Shown piece by piece: positions 1 to 6,651 of a stretch of 7,730 nucleotides of DNA. A program made the translations under genes and the position numbers. Below the pieces are notes generated by a model. The model saw nothing but the letters and a program-made list of their open reading frames with translations. It was not told where the DNA came from and searched no databases. Origin of the DNA: Oligoflexaceae bacterium. Lineage in GTDB: Bacteria; Bdellovibrionota_B; Oligoflexia; Oligoflexales; Oligoflexaceae. The stretch covers positions 1-7,730 of the forward strand of contig CANJJY010000218.1 of assembly GCA_947474445.1 (NCBI GenBank). Direction: 5' to 3'. Within the stretch, counting starts at the first letter, position 1. Every line of letters begins with the position of its first letter.

Positions 1-2570
1 AAGAGTCTGCGTCCATGTTTGCGGAGCATAAAAAGGATGAACCAGAGTCCTGCAATGAGCAAGGGCAAAGCGAAGATATTGAGGCTGACGAGCCATCGGC
101 GCAGTTCCAAACTGTCTTCCAACATGGCACCCTTAAGGCGTCTTTGATCGGCTCGCAACTGGGCTTCTTGAATGCGCAAGTCGCGAATTTCCTGCAGCTG
201 CTGATTGCTGAGGATCCGCTGAGCACCGCTGGTGTTCTGCGTTTCCTTCAAGCGAACCTGCAGCTCTAAGAGCTGTGATCCGACCTTGTCGAGATCACCT
301 TGCCATCGCTCCTGACCCGCGATCTGAAGTTTTTGCAGATGAGCGAAGGGCCGCGGAACGCGGCGGCTGTTGCGGATGGCGACGAGATCCTTGTTGCCGC
401 CCACAAATTCGATGGCTTTGAGAAAGAAGCTGAGGTTGTCGTTCTTGGGTCGATAGACCATCTGATTGAGCGATTGAATCTTTTCCACCATGTTGTGATC
501 GGAAAGAAAATCGACGTCGGCGAAGATGATCACGGCGTTATCGCGCTCGCTTTCCACCACGTGCGTGGTGATAGGCGAGCCCGCGGGCCTTTCCGAGAAG
601 GCCGACTTGAAGCGACCGAAAAGGACTCCGGAAAGGGCGCGCATCTTGCCATCGGGTTTGAGCTGCAGGCTCAGTTGATTGGGCGACATGTAGAGCGCCT
701 TGTTAGTTGGCACTGTTGCACTTTGGTTCGAAGACTGCGCAAGAATCTGCCAGTGCAGGCCGTTCCCCTTTTCAAAGTGACCGAGCGATCCAGCCTCCGA
801 GAAAACTAGCTCCTGCACGCGTCCTGATACGGGATGCTTGGCGTTAAAGTCTTCCCCGCGCAACCGCAAATAGAAAGGGTAGTCGATCGAATCGATCGCA
901 TTCTGGAGAGGCATGCTCCGCGCCTTATCGCCGACGATTTGTTCGGGACTGTAGTCCATGCCCCAGCCTTCAAAGAGCCGCGGCAGATGACTGCTGAGAT
1001 CAGAGGGGGGAGCGTTGGCCGACGCATAGGAGAGCTCAGCCCGCGAAAAGGGATCGACTGCGATCAGGAGATTGCCACCGTTGACGACGAACTGATCGAT
1101 AGCGTATTCGGTTTTAACACCGATTTCTTTTGGATGAATGACGAGCAAGGTATGCACGTGATTAGGTATCTGTTCGGTCTGCGGTGAGATTTCAACAACG
1201 TGGTAAAGCGTCCGCAGCGCCGCGACGAAAGCCCAGTCTTGGGTCAAGATCGGACTGACGTGTCCCTGATCACCCAGCACCGGCAGAGGCGAGAGGATCC
1301 CGAGCACGGGTTTAACTTTCTGCGAGATTCTCACAATGGCTTCCGAGAGTTCATATTCGAGCTGATCTTCCTTCTGCGTATCGAAGTAAGGGATGCTGAG
1401 GTTTTGACTGGACAGGGTGAAGACAGCTCCAAAATAGAGGGTGTCTCCCTGCGAGCTCTGCAGTCCTAAGAGATCATTGAGCCGGGCGTTTAATTCATGT
1501 TCGGATTGAGGCTGGGGATCGATCACTTGGTAGCTGAACCGATCGGGGGCGGCAGCAGCAAATTCTCGCAAGAGCTCTTCGATGCGCTGACCGTAGATGC
1601 GCAGGGCCGGCTCTAGTTCGGCGTGAGAGCGCGAGAAGTAGAAGGTGACTTCCAAAGGTTCTTTGAGCTTGGAGACGATGGAGCGGGAACCTTCAGAGAG
1701 CGTGAAGAGCTGCTCTTCGGTAAAGTCCCAGCGCCGATGATTCTGAGCCGCGAAGATGATGAGGCTGACAGCCATCAAAGTCATGCTGCAGAGTCCCGCG
1801 AGGGTTCGCGGTTCGGGATGGCGCCAGCTAGATGAGGAGAGGCTACGCTTGCGAACGAGAGTCAGATAAGTGGCCGTCAAGAGGAGGAGCATCATGCCGA
1901 ACCAGTAGAAGAGATCGCGGCTGTCAACCACCCCTCGGAGAAAGCCCAGCAGGTGATAAGTGCTCGACCAGCGGCTCACGTAAGCCATCCATCCGGAAGA
2001 GAATCCATGCGGGAGACCTTCGTTGAGAAGATCGCAGGCAGGCAGATTCGTTAAGAGACAAAAGCAGAAGCCACAGACGTAAGCGGCCAAGGGGCGTCGA
2101 CTCAGGATTGATGCGAAGTTGCAGAGCGCGAGCTGCACGCTGAGATAACCGAATATCCCTAGATAACTCGTCAGCATCACACCTAGATCAGGTTTGGCCA
2201 GGTACATGAGCGTCAGAGGCAGCGGGAGAGTGAGGCTGATCGCGAGAATAAGCAGCAGCCACGCCGCAAAGAATTTGACGAGGAGACAACGCAGCGTGCT
2301 GTGCGGCAGGCTGAGAAGCCAAACGTGAGTCCCGAGATCGGCTTCGCGCGCCCACATCTGCATGCCCAGCGCGGGGATCAGCAGGACACCGATCCAAGGC
2401 AAATAGAGAAAGAGAGGCGTCAGCCAAGCTTCCTTGCCATCGAGCAGCTGTCCATGCAGCAGCGTGCAAGCCATACTAGCCGTGATCCATAGACCGAGCC
2501 ACACGGAAGCCCATGGACGCAGAAAGTAGTGCCTCAATTCATGTTTCAGGAGACCAATCAAAGCTCTCAA
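1..2570 (-). CDS. GldF-GldG-like fusion: ABC-2 permease plus auxiliary periplasmic domain (3' end off window)
   Basis: One unbroken minus-strand frame of 856 visible codons leaves the window at base 1 with no stop. Residues about 1-245 are an ABC-2 permease: the start reads RALIGLLKHELRHYF, followed by about six hydrophobic segments and the GldF-type block WAREADLGTHVWLLSLP. Near residue 258 a new membrane segment leads into the GldG hallmark RWDFTEEQLFTLSEGS. Further GldG/ABC_transp_aux signs are KPVLGILSPLPVLG (about 418), YAIDQFVVNGGNLLIAVDP (about 489), ADVDFLSDHN (about 687) and NLSFFLKAIEFVGGNKDLVAIR. A coiled-coil-like stretch (about 770-830) and a last membrane helix ending LFMLRKHGRRL follow. 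That is how GldG proteins end, so only a few residues should be missing. By family knowledge it is the membrane part of a Gld-like ABC exporter; the substrate is unknown. Start: TTG at 2570 with AAGAGAA upstream, or TTG at 2561. Either start overlaps the ATPase gene, implying coupling. Confidence 0.88.
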   Translation of the reverse strand, partial: MRALIGLLKHELRHYFLRPWASVWLGLWITASMACTLLHGQLLDGKEAWLTPLFLYLPWIGVLLIPALGMQMWAREADLGTHVWLLSLPHSTLRCLLVKFFAAWLLLILAISLTLPLPLTLMYLAKPDLGVMLTSYLGIFGYLSVQLALCNFASILSRRPLAAYVCGFCFCLLTNLPACDLLNEGLPHGFSSGWMAYVSRWSSTYHLLGFLRGVVDSRDLFYWFGMMLLLLTATYLTLVRKRSLSSSSWRHPEPRTLAGLCSMTLMAVSLIIFAAQNHRRWDFTEEQLFTLSEGSRSIVSKLKEPLEVTFYFSRSHAELEPALRIYGQRIEELLREFAAAAPDRFSYQVIDPQPQSEHELNARLNDLLGLQSSQGDTLYFGAVFTLSSQNLSIPYFDTQKEDQLEYELSEAIVRISQKVKPVLGILSPLPVLGDQGHVSPILTQDWAFVAALRTLYHVVEISPQTEQIPNHVHTLLVIHPKEIGVKTEYAIDQFVVNGGNLLIAVDPFSRAELSYASANAPPSDLSSHLPRLFEGWGMDYSPEQIVGDKARSMPLQNAIDSIDYPFYLRLRGEDFNAKHPVSGRVQELVFSEAGSLGHFEKGNGLHWQILAQSSNQSATVPTNKALYMSPNQLSLQLKPDGKMRALSGVLFGRFKSAFSERPAGSPITTHVVESERDNAVIIFADVDFLSDHNMVEKIQSLNQMVYRPKNDNLSFFLKAIEFVGGNKDLVAIRNSRRVPRPFAHLQKLQIAGQERWQGDLDKVGSQLLELQVRLKETQNTSGAQRILSNQQLQEIRDLRIQEAQLRADQRRLKGAMLEDSLELRRWLVSLNIFALPLLIAGLWFILFMLRKHGRRL

Positions 2571-3273
2571 TCGCGTTCTCTTGTGTAGGAGTATAGTGAA
2601 GAAACGCTGATTCCAAACGATCAAAATGCGACAGTTGCTTCAGTTCGCCGTCAAAGCTGATCCGCCCTTCATGGAGGATCAGAACGCGGTTGCAGAGTAA
2701 GGGGAGCAGATCTAGGTTATGCGTCGCGAGGAGCAGGGTCTTATTGGGCGCAAACTTCTGAAGGATGCCGAGCACAGTAGTCCGCTCAGCTGGATCAAGA
2801 TCGACGAAAGGATCATCGATCAGGAGAAAGTTAGGATTATGCAGCAGAGCCTGAGCTAAATTAATCTGCTGCGCTAAGCCGCGCGGCAGAGAGCTGATCA
2901 ATCGCGTCCAAACATGAGCGAGCTCGCAGGGTTCAGCGACGCTTTCCGCCGCGCTGCGTTTCAAACCGCGGAGGCTGGCGCACAAAACAAGATATTGTTC
3001 GACGGTCAATTCTGGGTAGAGTGGTGGATCGGTCGGCACATAGCCGATGAGACGACGCGCCTGTGAGCTTTGCCGTCCGAGATCGAAGTTTCCAACCCGT
3101 ACGCTCCCCGTCGTCGGTCGCAGGTAGCCGCAGAGAATACGCATCAGGGTGCTCTTGCCCGAATGCCGACGGCCAACCAGAGCAACTTTCTCGGCTGAAA
3201 ATATCGAGAGATTCACCTTGTCCAGGAGCGGATGGCCATTCGTTTCTTTGCTGAGGTCCTTTAGTACGATCAT
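2539..3273 (-). CDS. GldA-like ABC transporter ATP-binding protein with degenerate motifs
   Basis: A 244-residue ABC ATPase of normal single-domain length, presumably cytoplasmic, that should power the adjacent permease fusion. Walker A is GRRHSGKS (residues 34-41). The Q-loop region reads IGYVPTDPPLYPELTVEQYL (76-95), close to the IGYLPE..PLYPELTV form of Gld/Nos-type ATPases and with no glutamine. The signature region is SLPRGLAQQINLAQALL (from 128), where LSGGQ-type residues would stand. Walker B is FLLIDDPFVDLDP (149-161), with Asp154 at the usual catalytic Glu. The H-loop is ATHNLDLL (His185). ATG at 3273 is chosen because the ABC fold begins at once (MIVLKDLSK) and it forms an ATGA overlap with the upstream stop. 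The frame stays open upstream to 3441, but that part only shadows the phosphoesterase gene. The 3' end overlaps the permease gene. The ABC assignment is secure; activity with these motifs is less certain. Confidence 0.93.
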   Translation of the reverse strand: MIVLKDLSKETNGHPLLDKVNLSIFSAEKVALVGRRHSGKSTLMRILCGYLRPTTGSVRVGNFDLGRQSSQARRLIGYVPTDPPLYPELTVEQYLVLCASLRGLKRSAAESVAEPCELAHVWTRLISSLPRGLAQQINLAQALLHNPNFLLIDDPFVDLDPAERTTVLGILQKFAPNKTLLLATHNLDLLPLLCNRVLILHEGRISFDGELKQLSHFDRLESAFLHYTPTQENAIESFDWSPET

Positions 3274-4505
3274 GGCTTGACCTCTGTTTGCTGCCGGAGA
3301 GCAAGCTTCGGACGTAGGGTGTAGGAGTCGAGTATCTGCATATCTTCCCCAAAGGTCTCTAACACAGCGTTTTGCTCGTCGATCCGCAGTTTGAGAACAT
3401 GGTGGGCCTTGAGAGCGATGCCGCCGTCGGCTATGTACCAAAGAGAAGTTTGCGGGGTTCGTTGCTTCACGCCCATCCCACCTTCGCCGGCGTAGATGAT
3501 GCCGCGTAGTTCATCCTTGGCTTCTTGAAAAATGGGAGTTGTTCGCTTGAAAGCATGGCCGTCGGATTCGAAGACTAAATCGACCAGATATTTTTCAAAC
3601 AAGGGAACCCAGATGCCCCGCGCTGCGCTCGGCATCTTGACGACGGGATAGGCCGGTTTATGGTAGTTCGCGATGATCCAGTGGGCGTCCTTGAGTCCTT
3701 GCAGCTGGCTTTCCATCCATTGGAACTGATCACCGCTCAGACTCTCTTCCGTATTGAGAATCAACAGCCCCGCTTTGCCATAGCGCTGCGCAAAATAGTC
3801 TTTTCCTTCACCGGGCCTATTCCATATTTGATTGAATAACTCTTTATCCGTTTCGTGATTGCCTCGCGTGGGGATGATGGGTAAGAGTCTTGAGCCATCG
3901 CGGACGAGTTCCTCTTGATCGGTCAGCCATTCACTCCATTCAGCCCAATTTTTGCCGTCGGCGACGTAATCGCCGCCGTGAACCAGTCCTGCGATCTCAT
4001 TGTCGGCCTGCATCAGGCGAGCGACCAGCTCGTTCATCTTGCGTCGCATGCTGCGATCGCTGCGTGAATCGCCGCCGAAGAGGAGCGTCACGCGATTGCC
4101 TTCGGGGGCGGTTCGAAACGAAAACTCCTCGCTCGGTCCCTTGGTGCGAGCGACGCGGAAATAGTAGGTCGTGCCTGGCTGTAGATTCAAGAGTCGAGCG
4201 TGATGCTGCATCGGCAGAGCACGCTGAGAAAAGAGCCGCGATTCGGCGATGGCTTGACTCTCCGGCTCCATTTGCCATTGATAGTCATCGATAGCGGCGT
4301 GGGAGGCGGTGTCATAGTAGATTTTACTGGAGGGTACGCTGGCCGGCGTCAACCACGAGACGGTGCTTTCATGCTGGGGGTCGCGCTCCCAAATCACGCG
4401 CAGACGCAGCGACTCATCGCTGGTTTCGGCACCGCAGCCAAACAGCAGTCTCAAGCTGCCCACTGTCGCTATGATCAAGAGGATGAAACGCATAATTCCC
4501 AACAT
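3270..4505 (-). CDS. Putative lipoprotein metallophosphoesterase with N-terminal FN3-like domain
   Basis: A 411-residue protein. The N-terminus MLGIMRFILLIIATVGSLRL ending LLFGC24 looks like a lipoprotein signal, although Phe before Gly-Cys is not ideal. The residue after the Cys is Gly, not Asp, which fits outer-membrane sorting. Residues about 31-132 resemble the beta-sandwich domain before purple-acid-phosphatase-like enzymes (TVSWLTP, LQPGTTYYFRVAR, EFSFRTAP). The calcineurin-like domain follows: FGGDSRSD (143-150), HGGDYVADG (176-184), RGNHE (214-218), NYHKPAY (280-286) and ESDGHAFKRT (323-332). The last is the GHxH block with Asp in place of the first His. Likely a phosphomonoesterase or phosphodiesterase outside the cytoplasm; the substrate cannot be told. 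It is first in the operon, and its stop shares ATGA with the ATPase start. Start: ATG 4505 opens the frame; ATG 4493 (MRFILLII) has GGGA just upstream and is equally plausible. Confidence 0.88.
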   Translation of the reverse strand: MLGIMRFILLIIATVGSLRLLFGCGAETSDESLRLRVIWERDPQHESTVSWLTPASVPSSKIYYDTASHAAIDDYQWQMEPESQAIAESRLFSQRALPMQHHARLLNLQPGTTYYFRVARTKGPSEEFSFRTAPEGNRVTLLFGGDSRSDRSMRRKMNELVARLMQADNEIAGLVHGGDYVADGKNWAEWSEWLTDQEELVRDGSRLLPIIPTRGNHETDKELFNQIWNRPGEGKDYFAQRYGKAGLLILNTEESLSGDQFQWMESQLQGLKDAHWIIANYHKPAYPVVKMPSAARGIWVPLFEKYLVDLVFESDGHAFKRTTPIFQEAKDELRGIIYAGEGGMGVKQRTPQTSLWYIADGGIALKAHHVLKLRIDEQNAVLETFGEDMQILDSYTLRPKLALRQQTEVKP

Positions 4506-4639
4506 GCGGACGGACGCCCGTTAAAATTACCCTAGTTTTGACGATAGCAAGTTGGGTGGCTAGCGCGGAGGGAAGAACTTGCCCACTCTGACTTTGCAGA
4601 CTTTTTTGGGGTTTTCTGGATTGAATTTTTGGAGCTATC
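4506..4639. promoter_or_regulatory. Divergent intergenic region between phosphoesterase operon and xdhC-like gene
   Basis: This 134-nt non-coding gap separates two divergently transcribed units, so promoters for both are expected here. On the minus strand TTGCTA (plus-strand TAGCAA, 4545-4550) lies 15 nt before TAATTT (plus-strand AAATTA, 4524-4529), a passable but short-spaced sigma70-like pair for the phosphoesterase operon. On the plus strand I see no good -10/-35 pair; TTGACG at 4538-4543 has only TAGCGC at the right distance. The plus strand ends T-rich, then GGAG at 4631-4634, five nt before the TTG at 4640. I see no clear operator palindrome. The positions of both promoters are inference. 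Confidence 0.35.
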
Positions 4640-4642
4640 TTG
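4631..4642 (+). promoter_or_regulatory. Shine-Dalgarno GGAG and TTG start that fix the xdhC-like start
   Basis: GGAG at 4631-4634 stands five nt before TTG at 4640-4642, a proper ribosome-binding arrangement. The first in-frame ATG, at 4682, has no purine-rich site ahead of it (it follows ...GTCGCCTTT). The ATG at 4650 is in another frame. The TTG start adds 14 residues before that Met and is preferred on ribosome-site grounds. The extra residues are not conserved-looking, so the choice is moderate. Confidence 0.5.
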
Positions 4643-5893
4643 CTATTTCATGAAGAGTCTTTTTCCTGTCATGTCGCCTTTATGGGTGACGGAAAGTCGA
4701 AGCCACGGGTGGAAAATCAACTGCGACGCGTCAGCGCGAGAGTTCACGATGCCATCGATCTGCCACCGGAGGCGAAGGCTGGCGGGATCCTCGTGTCACT
4801 CGTTCATACCGAGGGCTCGTGTTATCAGAAGGCAGGGGCACAGCTCTTCATCAGTCAAGCCAAGCAGGTGTTTGGACTGGTCTCTGGAGGTTGTCTCGAA
4901 CAGGCGATCCTCGATGAGGGTTTATCGCTCCAAAGCGAGGAGCACGCGCCGGCGCGCTTGAAGTGTTACGAGACTGGTGAACCGGGTGAGATCGATTTTG
5001 GTTACGGCCTGGGATGCGGGGGGACCCTCTGGGTCTTTTTCGAGATGATAAGAGATAGGGTAAGACTCGACGAGCTTTTGCTGCGACCGCGCGAAGAAAT
5101 GTGGGAAGCCTGGGTGGTAGAAAGTGAGCAAAGCTCCTGGCTTGGGCGAAGACGGAATCATCGCAGTCAGTTGCAAGCCCTAGATGCTCCCGAACAGGCC
5201 CTCGCTGCGGCCTTGGAACAGTTGAGATTTGAGAGAGAAAGCGAGAGGAGAACGCAGGCGCGACGCTCGGCCTTGCTGTCCATCACAATCGGCGACAAGC
5301 CTTTTAAAATCGCTGTGAATCGAAAGCCAGCCCAGGTCTTCCTAGCGATTTTTGGAGCAGGACCTGGAGCCTGGCCTTTAGCCGAAATGGGGCGATTACT
5401 CGGTTGGCAAGTGATCGTTTACGATCACCGGCCTAGCTACGTCGAAGATTTTCCAAAAGCCCTAGCCCCGGTTGAACTTTTGCCGCGCGATGCTGCTTTT
5501 CCATGGCCGCAGGTTCTCGAAAGAGACGCGGAGACAGGGATCCGTGCGGCGATCGTCATGACTCATAATTTTTCTCGAGATGGCGAGCTTTTGCAAAAAC
5601 TTTTGCGTGGAAAGTGGTCCTACTTAGGAGTCATGGGATCCCAGCAACGCTGGCAAACTCTTCGAAGGGACTTTGCTTTGAGTGAAAGCCCCGCGCTGCA
5701 TGCTCCCGCCGGTCTGCGACTGGGCGGTGACGATATCCAGGCGATCGCTCTGTCTATCATCGCTGAAATTCAAGCCCATGTGCAGCCTTCTAGCGGTCTG
5801 AGTCTTAGCAGCAAATTGAGCCGCGTCGAGCTGCCTCAAGCCAAAGTTTCCGTTCCCCGAATCCCTGCGGACAGAGTTGAGGAGAGCCCATGA
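4640..5893 (+). CDS. xdhC: XdhC/CoxI-family molybdenum-cofactor insertion/maturation protein
   Basis: A 417-residue protein with both halves of the XdhC/CoxI family. The N-terminal XdhC_CoxI block runs from about residue 48: GGILVSLVHTEGSCYQKAGA, then VFGLVSGGCLEQAI (77-90), with a further GYGLGCGGTLWVFFE (121-135). The C-terminal Rossmann-type XdhC_C domain starts at about 233: FLAIFGAGPGAWPLAEM (glycine loop 239-244), VIVYDHRPSY, AAIVMTHNFSRDGELL, YLGVMGSQQRW and DDIQAIALSIIAEIQAHV. In studied members the protein binds the molybdenum cofactor, helps its sulfuration, and delivers it to xanthine dehydrogenase-type enzymes in the cytoplasm. The linker between the halves (about 140-230) is long, charged and rich in Glu, Gln and Arg, and about 30 residues follow the last domain, making it longer than many homologues. 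It shares ATGA with the next gene. The family is certain; the client enzyme is unknown. Confidence 0.93.
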   Translation: MLFHEESFSCHVAFMGDGKSKPRVENQLRRVSARVHDAIDLPPEAKAGGILVSLVHTEGSCYQKAGAQLFISQAKQVFGLVSGGCLEQAILDEGLSLQSEEHAPARLKCYETGEPGEIDFGYGLGCGGTLWVFFEMIRDRVRLDELLLRPREEMWEAWVVESEQSSWLGRRRNHRSQLQALDAPEQALAAALEQLRFERESERRTQARRSALLSITIGDKPFKIAVNRKPAQVFLAIFGAGPGAWPLAEMGRLLGWQVIVYDHRPSYVEDFPKALAPVELLPRDAAFPWPQVLERDAETGIRAAIVMTHNFSRDGELLQKLLRGKWSYLGVMGSQQRWQTLRRDFALSESPALHAPAGLRLGGDDIQAIALSIIAEIQAHVQPSSGLSLSSKLSRVELPQAKVSVPRIPADRVEESP

Positions 5894-6531
5894 GTTCTCT
5901 GATCGCGGTGATTTTAGCTGCAGGGACGTCGAGCCGTCTTGGTTCGAGCAAACAGCTCTGCGTCTACCGCGGGTCCACGCTGCTGGCGCGCACCCTGAAG
6001 AGTTTGGAGCACCCCGCCATCGGTAAGATTCTAGTCGTCACGGGGTGGCAGCGCGCCGCCTGCTGGGCGGAAGTTGTGAGCCATGCAGGGGCGATTCCCT
6101 GTGAAGAGGTTTACAACGAAGATTTCGCCGCGGGAATGGGCAGCAGTGTCGCCATTGCGGCGAAAAAAGTGCTCCAGAGTGAAGCCGATTGCCAGGCTTT
6201 GCTCCTCTGTGTATGCGATCAAATTGCAATGGATGGAGCCGTCATCGCGCGTCTCATCGCAGCATCACGCCCCAACATCGCGCGACCTTCAGACAACTGC
6301 CATGCACTTACCTCATGGCGACTTACGGCGTCGACCTACAGCTCAGGAGAAGGAGGGACGCCCGCTCTTTTTCCTCGATCTTCCTTTGAAAATCTTGCCC
6401 AGCTCACGGGAGATCGAGGGGCCAAAGCCCTCTTGGCCAATGCCGAGAGGGTACTTTTCACTGACGGACAGCATGACCTTGATACTCCTGCTGATCTCGC
6501 CCGATTTTTGATTGCCCGACAAGAAATTTGA
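5890..6531 (+). CDS. mocA: MobA-like NTP transferase, probable molybdenum cofactor cytidylyltransferase (MocA-type)
   Basis: A 213-residue protein of normal length for MobA-like nucleotidyltransferases of the MocA branch. Visible motifs in order are the nucleotide-binding loop LAAGTSSRLGSSKQL (9-23), YNEDFAAGMGSSVAIA (75-90), LLLCVCDQ (104-111, with the metal-site Asp110), GGTPALFPRSSF (155-166), LTGDRGAKALL (172-182) and HDLDTPADLARF (195-206). In known MocA enzymes the reaction joins CTP to the molybdenum-molybdopterin cofactor, giving the dinucleotide form used by xanthine dehydrogenase-family enzymes. The usual DQP is DQI here, and the stretch before GTPALF (131-154) is atypical. The ATG lies inside the last codons of the xdhC-like gene (ATGA overlap, AGGAGAG just upstream), so the two are almost certainly co-translated and work on one cofactor. 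CTP rather than GTP specificity is inferred from the MocA-like motifs and the XdhC partner. Confidence 0.9.
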   Translation: MSSLIAVILAAGTSSRLGSSKQLCVYRGSTLLARTLKSLEHPAIGKILVVTGWQRAACWAEVVSHAGAIPCEEVYNEDFAAGMGSSVAIAAKKVLQSEADCQALLLCVCDQIAMDGAVIARLIAASRPNIARPSDNCHALTSWRLTASTYSSGEGGTPALFPRSSFENLAQLTGDRGAKALLANAERVLFTDGQHDLDTPADLARFLIARQEI

Positions 6532-6583
6532 AAATCGGAGATTTATGATTCAGCTTCTGCCTTTAGCGTAAGGTTCAGGGTTT

Positions 6584-6616
6584 CCCTTATCGACGAGATA
6601 TCTCTTATGCTAGAAT
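6584..6616 (+). promoter_or_regulatory. Probable extended -10 promoter of the zinc-ribbon/B12 gene
   Basis: TAGAAT at 6611-6616 matches the -10 box in five of six positions. A T-G pair stands just before it (TATGC, 6606-6610), close to an extended -10. The -35 is weak: TTATCG at 6587-6592 is the best match at about 18 nt. Transcription would begin near 6623, giving a leader of about 30 nt. An alternative -10, TATAAG, lies at 6624-6629. The region lies after the mocA-like stop, and no convincing terminator hairpin with a T-run was seen between the two genes, so read-through is possible. Confidence 0.45.
6595..6604. repeat. Perfect 10-bp palindrome in the promoter spacer, possible operator
   Basis: GAGATATCTC is a perfect inverted repeat lying between the proposed -35 and -10 boxes. 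It is flanked by two direct copies of CTTAT (6586-6590 and 6604-6608). A palindrome at this position is where a repressor dimer would block RNA polymerase. Only one copy is seen and a 10-bp palindrome can occur by chance, so the operator role is a guess. Confidence 0.3.
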
Positions 6617-6651
6617 AGTAGGGTATAAGAACGTGAAACGATGGAATCGAT

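Noticed and set aside
880..901. Repeated CGATCG words near 884-898
   Set aside because: They encode an Ile-Asp-Ser-Ile-Asp stretch of the fusion protein, are local, and are not repeated elsewhere as an array.
300..1469. Plus-strand open frames across the left region (for example 300-809, 834-1187, 1200-1469)
   Set aside because: They give low-complexity, family-less protein and lie antisense to the continuous GldF-GldG-like frame, which has recognisable motifs along its whole length.
3274..3441. A longer N-terminus for the ABC ATPase, starting at 3441
   Set aside because: The added residues are Arg/Ser-rich and match no ABC fold. They lie inside the phosphoesterase gene in another frame, and ATG 3273 forms a classic ATGA overlap.
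4629..4961. Plus-strand frame starting TTG at 4629
   Set aside because: It overlaps the xdhC-like gene in a different frame and yields a Ser/Arg-rich product with no domain signs.
6532..6544. AAATC-GGA-GATTT inverted repeat after the mocA-like stop as a terminator
   Set aside because: The stem is five weak pairs with a three-base loop and no T-run follows.
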